Source: Flavobacteriales bacterium
Lineage (GTDB): Bacteria; Bacteroidota; Bacteroidia; Flavobacteriales; Flavobacteriaceae
Direction of reading: 5' to 3'
DNA length: 64,000 nt
Assembly: GCA_027024205.1 (NCBI GenBank)
Contig: JALVST010000123.1
Span: 1 to 64,000 of the forward strand
Positions 29,657 through 38,774 of this stretch are shown one piece after another. The translations under genes and the position numbers were made by a program. The first letter of the stretch is position 1; each line of letters opens with the position of its first letter. The notes under the pieces are model-generated. The model had not been told where the DNA came from. It did not search any database and saw nothing but the letters and a program-made list of their open reading frames with translations.

Positions 29657-29892
29657 TCTTCAAAAATTTCATCCTCAAAAATATCATCAATTAACAATTT
29701 ATCATCTTCTTTACGACGCATCTCTTCAAAAGCTTTTTCCCAACCCTGACGAGGGGTTTTTACCGGTTTGATGATGAGATAACCGTTTTTTAAAATCAAT
29801 TCTACTTTATCTTTAATATGGTATTTGTCAAGAATGGTTTTAGGAAGTCTTAAACCTTTTGAATTACCTATTTTGATGATTGACGCTTCCAT
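29653..29892 (-). CDS. mazE: AbrB/MazE-family antitoxin
   Basis: IIKIGNSKGLRLPKTILDKYHIKDKVELILKNGYLIIKP; 4-bp ATGA overlap with mazF. Confidence 0.9.
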   Translation of the reverse strand: MEASIIKIGNSKGLRLPKTILDKYHIKDKVELILKNGYLIIKPVKTPRQGWEKAFEEMRRKEDDKLLIDDIFEDEIFEE

Positions 29893-29961
29893 AATATTTG
29901 CTTTTATGTAATTACAAAGTTAATACATTTTTCAATAAGTTTTACAAAAAAATTTAATCAA

Positions 29962-31827
29962 TTATTCTCTCTCAATCACATCCAATTCAACTTTCAGATT
30001 ATCGATGATAAAGCGTTGACGGTCAGGTGTGTTTTTACCCATATAAAAACTCAATAATTCTTCAATAGACAAATCCGGATCCATCATTACCGGTTCCAAC
30101 CGGATATCTTTACCGATGAAATGCTTAAATTCGTTTGGCGATATTTCCCCCAAACCTTTAAACCGGGTGATTTCCGGTTTACCACGTTTGCTCAATTTTT
30201 TGATAGCCGCTTGCTTTTCTTCTTCACTGTAACAATAAATGGTTTCTTGTTTGTTACGCACGCGGAACAAAGGCGTTTCCAAAATATACAGATGACCTTC
30301 TTTAATCAGTTCGGGAAAGAATTTTAAGAAAAACGTCAAGAGTAACAACCGGATATGCATTCCGTCCACATCGGCGTCGGTGGCAATCACGATATTGTTG
30401 TAACGCAGGTTTTCCAAACCGTCTTCAATATTGAGTGCCGCTTGCAAGAGGTTAAATTCTTCGTTTTCGTAAACGACTTTTTTGGTTAGTCCGTAAGAGT
30501 TGACTGGTTTGCCACGTAAACTGAATACGGCTTGTGTATTGACATCCCGTGATTTGGTTATGGAACCACTCGCCGAATCACCTTCGGTAATAAACAAAGT
30601 GCTTTCGAGTCGGTTTTCTTTTTTTAAGTCGTTGTAATGGACCCGGCAGTCGCGAAGTTTTTTATTATGTAAACTAACTTTTTTGGCGCGTTCACGGGCT
30701 AATTTTCTGATGCCGGACAATTCCTTACGTTCGCGTTCGGCTTGAATGATTTTTTGCAAAATAGCTTCGGCTGTTTCGGGATGTTTGTGCAGGTAATTAT
30801 CCAATTCACGTTTGATAAAATCATTGACATATGTGCGAACGGTAGGCAGGCCGTCTCCCATCTCCGTTGAGCCGAGTTTAGTTTTGGTCTGTGATTCAAA
30901 TACCGGTTCAATCACTTTGATACTGATAGCCGCCACTATGGATTTTCGAATATCCGAAGCATCGTAATTTTTGCCGAAAAAATCACGAATGGTTTTAACG
31001 ACGGCTTCTCTAAATGCCGCTTGATGGGTCCCGCCTTGGGTGGTATGTTGTCCGTTGACAAATGAATAATACACTTCACTGTATTGGGTTTTGCTATGGG
31101 TCATCGCTACTTCGATATCTTGCCCTTTGAGGTGGATAATCGGATAGCGGCGGTCTGATTCGGGAATATTTTCACTCAACAAATCTTTAAGCCCGTTTTC
31201 GCTATAAAATTTTTCGCCGTTAAACCGGATGGTCAGTCCGGTATTGAGATAAATATAGTTTTTGAACATTCGCACGAGGTATTCGGTGCGAAATCTGTAT
31301 TTTGGAAAAATTTCAGGATCGGGAGTAAATTCAACATAAGTACCGTTTTTTTGGGTAGTAGCTTCTAAATCCGACTCTTCAATCAGTTCGCCACGGCTAA
31401 ATACCGCCCATTTGGTTTGTCCGTCTCGAAAAGCTTGTACTTTAAAATATGATGATAAAGCATTCACTGCTTTGGTGCCGACGCCGTTTAACCCGACGGT
31501 TTTTTTAAAAGCACGGGAGTCGTATTTACCACCGGTATTCATTTTAGAAACTACATCAACAAGTTTGCCCAAAGGGATACCCCGTCCGTAATCGCGAACG
31601 GAAACCATAGTGTCATTGAGTTGTACCGTTATGGTTTTGCCGGCTCCCATAACAAATTCGTCAATGGAGTTATCCATTACTTCTTTGACCAAAATGTAGA
31701 TGCCGTCATCAGGAGACGAACCGTCTCCTACCTTCCCGATATACATGCCGGGACGCATACGGATATGCTGTTTCCAGTCAAGCGATTGAATGTGTTCTTC
31801 TGTATATGCCGTTTGTTTTTTTGCCAT
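29962..31827 (-). CDS. parE: DNA topoisomerase IV subunit B
   Basis: GHKL ATPase motifs [60 protein letters not shown]. Confidence 0.93.
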   Translation of the reverse strand: MAKKQTAYTEEHIQSLDWKQHIRMRPGMYIGKVGDGSSPDDGIYILVKEVMDNSIDEFVMGAGKTITVQLNDTMVSVRDYGRGIPLGKLVDVVSKMNTGGKYDSRAFKKTVGLNGVGTKAVNALSSYFKVQAFRDGQTKWAVFSRGELIEESDLEATTQKNGTYVEFTPDPEIFPKYRFRTEYLVRMFKNYIYLNTGLTIRFNGEKFYSENGLKDLLSENIPESDRRYPIIHLKGQDIEVAMTHSKTQYSEVYYSFVNGQHTTQGGTHQAAFREAVVKTIRDFFGKNYDASDIRKSIVAAISIKVIEPVFESQTKTKLGSTEMGDGLPTVRTYVNDFIKRELDNYLHKHPETAEAILQKIIQAERERKELSGIRKLARERAKKVSLHNKKLRDCRVHYNDLKKENRLESTLFITEGDSASGSITKSRDVNTQAVFSLRGKPVNSYGLTKKVVYENEEFNLLQAALNIEDGLENLRYNNIVIATDADVDGMHIRLLLLTFFLKFFPELIKEGHLYILETPLFRVRNKQETIYCYSEEEKQAAIKKLSKRGKPEITRFKGLGEISPNEFKHFIGKDIRLEPVMMDPDLSIEELLSFYMGKNTPDRQRFIIDNLKVELDVIERE

Positions 31828-31918
31828 AAAAAAGTCCGGAATTTATCAGCTCGCAAGATAATAAAGAATAAAATGTATTTGACGTAACAATTGTGAAATT
31901 TATTAACAATCCATTGTT

Positions 31919-31943
31919 AGTTGAAAGTTTAATGTTAAAAGTT
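31919..31943 (+). repeat. 25-bp repeat AGTTGAAAGTTTAATGTTAAAAGTT (inverted mate at 34510-34534)
   Basis: 24/25 match to the reverse complement of 34510-34534. Confidence 0.75.
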
Positions 31944-32026
31944 GAAAGTTCGATTTCGAGTTGAGTAAAAAGAACTCATAAAAATTGTTTATTTGGATGG
32001 CTTTGAAATTAAAAAAACACATAAAA

Positions 32027-32080
32027 ACTATAAAAATAGTCAAATAACTACAAAAATAGTTGTGTAACTAAAATAATAGT
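32027..32080. promoter_or_regulatory. Three candidate BlaI operators ACTA-N6-TAGT at 20-bp spacing
   Basis: ACTATAAAAATAGT 32027-32040; ACTACAAAAATAGT 32047-32060; ACTAAAATAATAGT 32067-32080. Confidence 0.8.
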
Positions 32081-32090
32081 TGTATGTTTG
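32060..32090 (+). promoter_or_regulatory. Bacteroidetes-type promoter for blaI-M56 operon
   Basis: TTG (32060-32062) - N20 - TATGTTTG (32083-32090), matching the TTG-N19~21-TAnnTTTG pattern. Confidence 0.65.
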
Positions 32091-32194
32091 CAGTGAAAAT
32101 ACAATTGAAGGTTATTATTTCTGATAATTAAAAAAAAAATAGAAGTGTTATAAAAAATAATCTAGAAAGTCATAAACTATTATCAGATAACGAT

Positions 32195-32234
32195 ATAACC
32201 AAATAACCAAATAACCAAATAACCAGATAACCAT
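32195..32234 (+). repeat. Five tandem octamers (ATAACCAA x3, ATAACCAG, ATAACCAT) upstream of blaI start
   Basis: Read directly; ends 6 nt before the ATG at 32241. Confidence 0.95.
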
Positions 32235-32240
32235 ATAGTT

Positions 32241-32612
32241 ATGAAACAAAGATTAACCCTGAAAGAAGAAGAATTGATGCAAGTGCTTTGGCGTTTGCAA
32301 AAGGCATTTGTAAAGGAAATTGTAGCAGCATTACCCGAACCGCGTCCGCATTACAATACGGTTTCGACCATTATCAGAAAAATGGTAGATAAGGGATTTG
32401 TCGGTTATGAGAGTTTTGGTAATACGCACCGGTATTATCCGTTGGTGTCAAAAAAAGCTTATACTGAAAATTTTATGCAAAAAGCATTGCGGAATTATTT
32501 TGACAATTCTTATAAAAATATGGTCTCGTTTTTTGCCAAAGAGCAAAAAATCAGTGCTGACGAATTGCGTGAAATTATTGAATTGATTGAAAATCAAAAT
32601 AAGGAGAAATGA
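32241..32612 (+). CDS. blaI: BlaI/MecI/CopY-family transcriptional repressor
   Basis: LTLKEEELMQVLWRLQKAFVKEIVAALPEPRPHYNTVSTIIRKMVDKGFVGYESFGNTHRYYPLVSKKAY. Confidence 0.92.
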   Translation: MKQRLTLKEEELMQVLWRLQKAFVKEIVAALPEPRPHYNTVSTIIRKMVDKGFVGYESFGNTHRYYPLVSKKAYTENFMQKALRNYFDNSYKNMVSFFAKEQKISADELREIIELIENQNKEK

Positions 32613-34243
32613 ATTTAATTTATATTGTAAAAGTTAGTGCTTTAACTGCTGTTTTGTGGCTGATATACAAATTGTTACTTCGTAAAGACACTTTTTTCAA
32701 TGCGAAGCGGTTTTATTTTATAACCGGTATGTTTATTTCGTTTTTATTGCCTTTGTGGCGCATTAAAAAAGTTATTCCGGTTGACACAACTTCATTACCT
32801 ATTCCTATTAATAATTTGCTTACCGACAAAACTGTGGCTAATAATTTGCAGCAAGGTTTTGATTGGAACAATTTATTGTATGTTTTGTTTGCGGGAACGG
32901 TAGTTTTATTGCTTAAAATGTTGATAGACTTAACCGGTATTTACAGGTTGATTGCGAGAGGTGTCAAAGAGCAAAAAAACGGATTTGTATTAGTTAAAGT
33001 TGACAAAGTCATTTCCCCATTTTCATTTGGAAAATATGTAGTCATTAACCCGAAACAATTTACAGCGGAGGAACAGCAAATGGTAATAGCGCACGAACAG
33101 GTGCACATAAGTCAAAAACACAGTATTGATGTATTGCTTTCTAGTGTTTTTACGGCTCTGCAATGGTACAATCCTTTTGCATGGCTATGGCGCAATGATT
33201 TGATTGAAAATCTTGAATTTATAGCTGATAATCAGGTAGCAAAACAAGTGGCATCAGTCAAAAGTTATCAATATTTGTTATTAAAAACCGGTGTAGAAAA
33301 TCCGTTACCGGCTCTTGTTAATAGTTTTTATAAACCCAATTTAAAAAATAGAATTATGATGTTACAACAACAAAAATCTCAAAGTATTAAATTATTGAAG
33401 TTCGGTATTTTATTGCCGTTAATTGCTCTGTTTCTTTACGGTTTTAATACCGAAAAAGTTTATGCGCAAAATAAATCAAAGCATTACCTTATTGATAAAC
33501 ATACGACTGCAAAACAATTGAAAGAGATAGAAAAAAATATCAATAAAGAAGCTGAAAAATTTAAGGTTCATTTTGGCAACTTAATGTATATAGAGGATAA
33601 TTTGGTAAATGTTGATGTGTCAACCCATTATTTCACTACCGGAAAAGACACTAAATTACGAATCCAAAATGAAAAAGGCATTTTAGAAACTACCTTTTAC
33701 ATTAAAGATGGCATTTTTATTCTTTCTCAAAAAGAAGAAAAGACATTTTCAATATATGATGAAGGTGTAGAGGTGACTACTTCTGATAACAACAGCAAGT
33801 CATTTACTACAAGTTCTCTTCAAGTGAAACATTATACAAAAGATGGCAAAGAAGCCAAAACAAAATCGAATACCGGTGTCATTCATTACCATGAGAAAGA
33901 TTATTTTTACACTAAATCCGGTAATGATTATCGTTTTTTTGATATTTCCGGTTCTGAAACAGACCCGGAAACTTCCAAAGTTTTACTTGATGAATTAACA
34001 AGCAGGCAGATATTCTTGATTGACAGTAGTGTAGTAGATTCAAAAAATCCGCCGCTTTATATATTGGATGGAAAAATTATTTCCAAAAAAGCCGTGGAAA
34101 AACTTCCGGCTGATAATATACTTAAAATCACGGTGTTGAAAGGTGATGCGGCCAAAAAGAAATACGGAGAAAAAGGGAAAAACGGTGTAGTAGAGATTAC
34201 ATCAAAAAAAAAGCTAAACAACCCGTTACATAAAACAAAATAG
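32609..34243 (+). CDS. M56 (BlaR1-like) membrane metallopeptidase with C-terminal TonB-plug-like segment
   Basis: HEXXH motif MVIAHEQVHISQKHSIDVLLSSVFTALQWYNPFAWLW; C-term PPLYILDGKIISKKAVEKLPADNILKITVLKGDAAKKKYGEKGKNGVVEITSKK. Confidence 0.9.
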   Translation: MNLIYIVKVSALTAVLWLIYKLLLRKDTFFNAKRFYFITGMFISFLLPLWRIKKVIPVDTTSLPIPINNLLTDKTVANNLQQGFDWNNLLYVLFAGTVVLLLKMLIDLTGIYRLIARGVKEQKNGFVLVKVDKVISPFSFGKYVVINPKQFTAEEQQMVIAHEQVHISQKHSIDVLLSSVFTALQWYNPFAWLWRNDLIENLEFIADNQVAKQVASVKSYQYLLLKTGVENPLPALVNSFYKPNLKNRIMMLQQQKSQSIKLLKFGILLPLIALFLYGFNTEKVYAQNKSKHYLIDKHTTAKQLKEIEKNINKEAEKFKVHFGNLMYIEDNLVNVDVSTHYFTTGKDTKLRIQNEKGILETTFYIKDGIFILSQKEEKTFSIYDEGVEVTTSDNNSKSFTTSSLQVKHYTKDGKEAKTKSNTGVIHYHEKDYFYTKSGNDYRFFDISGSETDPETSKVLLDELTSRQIFLIDSSVVDSKNPPLYILDGKIISKKAVEKLPADNILKITVLKGDAAKKKYGEKGKNGVVEITSKKKLNNPLHKTK

Positions 34244-34308
34244 TCCAATAAGTTTGGTGTTTCCGGCTATGCCGAGAGTCAATAATACTTATCTTTATTG
34301 GACTATTT
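34238..34308 (+). terminator. 14-bp perfect-stem structure overlapping the M56 stop codon, followed by a short T-rich tail
   Basis: AAATAGTCCAATAA (34238-34251) and TTATTGGACTATTT (34295-34308); 43-nt loop. Confidence 0.6.
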
Positions 34309-34353
34309 TTTATCAGACCTACCGGGTTTTGTAAACCTGGCAGGACTATTATC

Positions 34354-34500
34354 CTCAATTCCTCAAATTAATAGCAGAATTATGGTATAAAGCGTTATAC
34401 AAACATAAAAAGCCAAATTTTCTATGAAGCACAAAAAGTCCTCAATTCCTCAAAATTATAGTTTAAAGCAGTAAACAATCCTCTAAACTCAAAGTATTCT
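34354..34500 (+). repeat. ~87-bp direct-repeat unit locus (CTCAATTCCTCAAA at 34354 and 34441)
   Basis: CTCAATTCCTCAAA at 87 bp spacing; TTATGGTATAAAG and CTATGAAGCACAAAAAGTCCTCAATTC resemble the 21 kb and 26 kb loci. Confidence 0.65.
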
Positions 34501-34509
34501 GTGAAGAAT

Positions 34510-34534
34510 AACTTTTAACATTCAACTTTCAACT
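34510..34534 (-). repeat. Inverted mate of the 31919-31943 repeat
   Basis: AACTTTTAACATTCAACTTTCAACT; reverse complement differs from 31919-31943 at one position. Confidence 0.75.
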
Positions 34535-34537
34535 CAT

Positions 34538-34852
34538 TTATTTCCCCTGCCTGTCAATCACATCGAGTTCCGTGGCAAAATAGACCATTTTAGGGCTGAA
34601 TTTGAGGTGTAATTCGTTTAAAATAGGATATAATTCCTTATCGATAAATTGTTTTAAATCTGCCTGATTGTCAGCGGCAAACTGAATTGAGTAGGAGTTA
34701 CCTTGTGCTTCATCGACCATGATTTTGCTGGTTAAAGAAGATTTAAGCAAACCGCTGTTCAGCATTTTGGGGATAAATTGCTTTTTAATATAATCCAGCC
34801 ATTCTTTCTCTATGGATTTTTCGACGTTGAATGTGATGTTGTAAATGTACAT
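34538..34852 (-). CDS. DUF4286 family protein
   Basis: YIYNITFNVEKSIEKEWLDYIKKQFIPKMLNSGLLKSSLTSKIMVDEAQGNSYSIQF. Confidence 0.85.
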   Translation of the reverse strand: MYIYNITFNVEKSIEKEWLDYIKKQFIPKMLNSGLLKSSLTSKIMVDEAQGNSYSIQFAADNQADLKQFIDKELYPILNELHLKFSPKMVYFATELDVIDRQGK

Positions 34853-34873
34853 AGTATTGATTTCAATTGTTAT

Positions 34874-35575
34874 TCATTCGTTTATGCCAAAATAATCTAA
34901 CTGTTTTTCCTTTTTTAATAGCGTAATTATAAAATGAAATGTCCCGTCTTCTTTTGGGGTTTTTGTATAATATTCTCTTTTCAAATATTTGTCGGTTTCA
35001 AAATTAATTGTGTCATGTGTTTTATATCCTGCTTCTGGATAGTCTTTTTGAATGTCAGAAAAAATTCTTTTAAAAGATTTTGATTGTCTTATTTGATTGG
35101 AAATCGAATTAAAATCGGAATCGGATATTTTCAATGTAAAAGTATGGGAATAATCAGAAAATCCACCGCTTTCATTTTTCAGTATTTTAAAGTCTTTTTT
35201 TAATTCAATATGATGCCAAGAGAGTATTTTCCGGGCATCTTTTTTACTGAAAGTCCAATCCGATAGCCACGGTTGTATAGCAATCAGGATAAATCCAATC
35301 GTTAGAATTGAAGAAAATATTATTCCTAATTTTTTTCTTCTCACTAATCTAAATCCCCAGCATGTAATGAATATTATTTGAAAAGCAAAAATAACCGGCC
35401 AAATAAAAATTACAAGAAAATCTAATTCGCCAATTAATGACCAAGTAATGATTATACCGAGAATTACACTTACCAAAAGACCTGTGTTTTTTTTATTGCT
35501 CTTGTAAGGTAAATAATAACACAAAAATGTTAAGATTATTAATATTGAAGCGGAAATTATATAAAATGGCCTCAT
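34874..35575 (-). CDS. Hypothetical membrane protein
   Basis: Multiple N-terminal hydrophobic segments, soluble C-terminus; family not recognised. Confidence 0.7.
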   Translation of the reverse strand: MRPFYIISASILIILTFLCYYLPYKSNKKNTGLLVSVILGIIITWSLIGELDFLVIFIWPVIFAFQIIFITCWGFRLVRRKKLGIIFSSILTIGFILIAIQPWLSDWTFSKKDARKILSWHHIELKKDFKILKNESGGFSDYSHTFTLKISDSDFNSISNQIRQSKSFKRIFSDIQKDYPEAGYKTHDTINFETDKYLKREYYTKTPKEDGTFHFIITLLKKEKQLDYFGINE

Positions 35576-35626
35576 ACGAAAACAACAATATGTTTTGGAT
35601 AATAATTTACTTATTATTTTTTATTA

Positions 35627-37129
35627 CTATTTGATAATCAAATCATTTTTATGCAAATAATCCGCAATTTTACGGTTGTCGGACAGGTGCGGCAGTTTGT
35701 TTTGTCCGCCCAGTTTTCCTATGGATTTCATATACCGGTCAAAAGCACCTTTTTTAACAGGTGTAATAACGGCGGAGCGTAAGATTTTTCCGGTTATCAG
35801 GTCCTTGTAATACACATTTTGCGCTTGCATACTTTGGTCGATAATCCGGGCAAATTCATTGATATTTTCAGGAGCTTTTACAAATTCAATAAGCCATTCG
35901 TGGTAGGGTAATCCACTAGCGGGATTGATTTGTGGTGCCACTGTAAACTCGCTGATGCTAATGCCGGTTTTCGTCATGGCCTTTTGAATGGCGGTTTCCA
36001 CTTCTTTGGCAATCACGTGCTCGCCGAAAGCCGATATAAAATGTTTAATACGTCCGGTAACTTTCAGGCGGTAAGGCGTGGTAGAAGTAAACATCACCGT
36101 ATCGCCGATATTGTAAGCCCATAAGCCGGCATTGGTGCTGATGATAAGAGCATAATTGACACCGGTTTGTACATCTTTAAGTGACAAACGGGTGGGGTTT
36201 TCGTCAAAAATTTCGTTTGCGGGGACAAACTCGTAAAATATACCGTGATGGGTTAATAGTAATAAATCGTCACGTTCCGGTTTGTCTTGATAAGCAAAAA
36301 ATCCTTCCGATGCCGGATACAATTCGATATTGTCAACATCTCTCCCTATTAATTGTCTGAACTTTTGGCGGTAAGGTTCAAAGTTCAAGCCGCCATAAAC
36401 AAACAAATTAAAATTTGGAAAAATTTCACCTACCGGTTTACCGGCTTTTTGAATGAGTTTTTCAAAATAGATTTGCACCCAAGACGGAATACCGCTGATA
36501 AGTCGCATATCTTCTTTGAGAGTTTCATCCACAATAGCGTTTACTTTGGTTTCCCAATCTTTGATAGTATTGGTTTTCCAGCTTGGCATCCGGTTTTTTT
36601 GCAAGTATTTGGGGACATAATGGGCTACAATACCTGACAACCTTCCGGTTTTGATACCGCCTACTTCATCTAAAACGGGGTCGCCTTGCAAGAAAATCAT
36701 TTTACCGTCCACAAAATCGGCTTTGCCGGTTTCATAGATATAATGGAGTAAAGCGTGTTTGGCTGCCATCACGTGAAAAGGCATTGATTCTTTACTTATA
36801 GGAATGTATTTGGTCCCCGAAGTTGTTCCCGAAGTTTTTGCAAAATAAATGGGACGGCCTTTCCATAAAACATTATATTCACCGTTGATAATTCTGTCAA
36901 TGTAAGGTTTGATGTCTTCGTAAGTTCTGATGGGAACGGCTTTTTTATAATTGTCATAAGTTGTAATTTGTTCAAACTGGTGGTCTTTTCCAAACGCTGT
37001 ATGGCCGGATTGCGAAATTAAATACCGGAACATTTTTTGTTGTGCTGTGACTGGTTGTTTTATCCATTTTTGATTTTTTTTGACAATATAAGACGCATAA
37101 ACTTTGGATAATTTGGCTTTAAGACTCAT
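35627..37129 (-). CDS. GH3 auxin-responsive promoter family (acyl-adenylating) protein
   Basis: YFAKTSGTTSGTKYIPISKESM; YPASEGFFAYQD; LWAYNIGDTVMFTSTTPYRLKVTGRIKHFISAFGEHVI. Confidence 0.9.
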   Translation of the reverse strand: MSLKAKLSKVYASYIVKKNQKWIKQPVTAQQKMFRYLISQSGHTAFGKDHQFEQITTYDNYKKAVPIRTYEDIKPYIDRIINGEYNVLWKGRPIYFAKTSGTTSGTKYIPISKESMPFHVMAAKHALLHYIYETGKADFVDGKMIFLQGDPVLDEVGGIKTGRLSGIVAHYVPKYLQKNRMPSWKTNTIKDWETKVNAIVDETLKEDMRLISGIPSWVQIYFEKLIQKAGKPVGEIFPNFNLFVYGGLNFEPYRQKFRQLIGRDVDNIELYPASEGFFAYQDKPERDDLLLLTHHGIFYEFVPANEIFDENPTRLSLKDVQTGVNYALIISTNAGLWAYNIGDTVMFTSTTPYRLKVTGRIKHFISAFGEHVIAKEVETAIQKAMTKTGISISEFTVAPQINPASGLPYHEWLIEFVKAPENINEFARIIDQSMQAQNVYYKDLITGKILRSAVITPVKKGAFDRYMKSIGKLGGQNKLPHLSDNRKIADYLHKNDLIIK

Positions 37130-37132
37130 AAA

Positions 37133-38005
37133 TCATGGTTTAAAATTGATAAAATCAACCGGATTAACAGGTATATCATTAATCCAAAGTTCAAAATGCA
37201 AATGTGGTCCGGTCGTTTTTTTACCGGTATTTCCTGACAAGGCAATGACTTCACCTTGGTTGACGAAATCACCGGTTTTTCGCAACAATTTTTGATTATG
37301 TTTGTATATGGAGATAACATTATTAGGATGTTTGATGATAATTGTGTTGCCGGTGTCAGGTGACCAATCGGCAAAAATAACCCGTCCCTTGGCTATACTT
37401 TTGACAGGTGTCCCTTTTTTTAAGGCTATATCAATAGCATAATGTTGCCTGCCGGTATCAAATTTATTGACAATGATCCCTTTTACCGGCGGTATAAAAT
37501 TATATGTCAAACTGTTTTTTTGATGATTTACTTTAAAGCGTTCCCTTTGGGCAACTTCTTTGCGTAGCACGGAGTCCATTTTACCGGCAGATAATTTTAA
37601 TGTGTCGGGGTCAAAGTTTTGGGTTTGGTAAGTTTTGTTAAATTCTTCTATTGTAATTTCGTTGTTCAAAACTTTTTTTAATTGCTCGAGATAATAGGTG
37701 TTTACCAATAAAGCTTTTTTTAGTGAATCGGTTTTTAATTGTAAATGAATGGCTTTCTTTCGCAAGCCCGGTGCATTGTTATATCCGGGAATATAGGTTT
37801 TAAGAGGTGTAAAGGCAATTAAAACCGTGGTTATAATTATCAAAAAAAATGCAAATAATCCGGTAAATACAAAAACATTGAACCGGTTTAATTTGAAACT
37901 GAATTTTTCTTCATACGTATCATCATTAATTATCAAAATACGATAATGATAAGTAAGTTTCTTAAAAAAACCGTTCGATTTTTTTTTCTTCTTCTTAGTT
38001 GGCAT
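37133..38005 (-). CDS. M23-family peptidoglycan metalloendopeptidase
   Basis: RQHYAIDIALKKGTPVKSIAKGRVIFADW...GNTIIIKHPNNVISIYKHN...GPHLHFELWINDIPVNPVDFI. Confidence 0.9.
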   Translation of the reverse strand: MPTKKKKKKSNGFFKKLTYHYRILIINDDTYEEKFSFKLNRFNVFVFTGLFAFFLIIITTVLIAFTPLKTYIPGYNNAPGLRKKAIHLQLKTDSLKKALLVNTYYLEQLKKVLNNEITIEEFNKTYQTQNFDPDTLKLSAGKMDSVLRKEVAQRERFKVNHQKNSLTYNFIPPVKGIIVNKFDTGRQHYAIDIALKKGTPVKSIAKGRVIFADWSPDTGNTIIIKHPNNVISIYKHNQKLLRKTGDFVNQGEVIALSGNTGKKTTGPHLHFELWINDIPVNPVDFINFKP

Positions 38006-38065
38006 TGTTAAATATTTTTGTAAAAATACAAAATTTGTTTTTGTAAAACCGGTTTGAAATAAAAA

Positions 38066-38091
38066 AAGCCGCCCGGTAAGGGACGGCTTTA
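38066..38091 (-). terminator. Rho-independent terminator downstream of rplY
   Basis: On minus strand AAAGCCGTCCC TTAC CGGGCGGCTTTTTTT. Confidence 0.85.
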
Positions 38092-38117
38092 AGTAATTAT
38101 AAATAAATCGAAAAAAT

Positions 38118-38711
38118 TTACTTTTCTTTGGCCGCGGCTTTGGCTTCTTGAACAGCTTTCATGGCGGCTCTTGACATTTTCACTTGAACGGCAACGACGT
38201 TGTCCGGGTGCATTAATTTGTATTTGTCATTGCGTAATTCGGAAACGTAAACTTTGTCTCCAATATCCAAATGGCTGATATCAACTACCACGGCATCGGG
38301 TAGATTTTCAGGTATAGCTTTGATTTTGAGTTTTTTCATGGTTAAAGTCAATGTTCCCCCTTTGATAACTCCCGGAGCAACCCCGGTTGTTTTTACCGGA
38401 ACGGTTAAAGTTACTTCTTTGTCAGGGAATAACCGGAAAAAGTCAACGTGTAAGATTTTGTCTGTTACAGGGTGAAATTGAATATCCTGCATTATGGCTT
38501 CATGTTTAGAGCCGTCTTCCAATTCAATCACTACGGTGTGCGTTTCCGGAGTGTAAACCAATTTTTTGAACTCACGTTCATCTGCAGAAAAGTGCATGGG
38601 TTCGCCACCGCCGTATAAAACGCACGGGACTCTTCCAGCATTACGTAAGGCTTTGGTTGCCGATTTGCCCACGCTTTCTCTTTTGGAGCCTTTGATTGTT
38701 AATGATTTCAT
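38118..38711 (-). CDS. rplY: 50S ribosomal protein L25/general stress protein Ctc
   Basis: [40 protein letters not shown]...[13 protein letters not shown]. Confidence 0.93.
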   Translation of the reverse strand: MKSLTIKGSKRESVGKSATKALRNAGRVPCVLYGGGEPMHFSADEREFKKLVYTPETHTVVIELEDGSKHEAIMQDIQFHPVTDKILHVDFFRLFPDKEVTLTVPVKTTGVAPGVIKGGTLTLTMKKLKIKAIPENLPDAVVVDISHLDIGDKVYVSELRNDKYKLMHPDNVVAVQVKMSRAAMKAVQEAKAAAKEK

Positions 38712-38774
38712 TTCGTTTTGTTTTTATGATTAAACATTTTACTTTTTCTTTTTGCTGTTGCTAAGTCTTTAACG

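Noticed and set aside
32241-34243. Beta-lactam resistance operon
   Set aside because: BlaI/M56 pair has no beta-lactamase or PBP gene nearby and the M56 protein lacks a recognisable penicillin-binding sensor domain.
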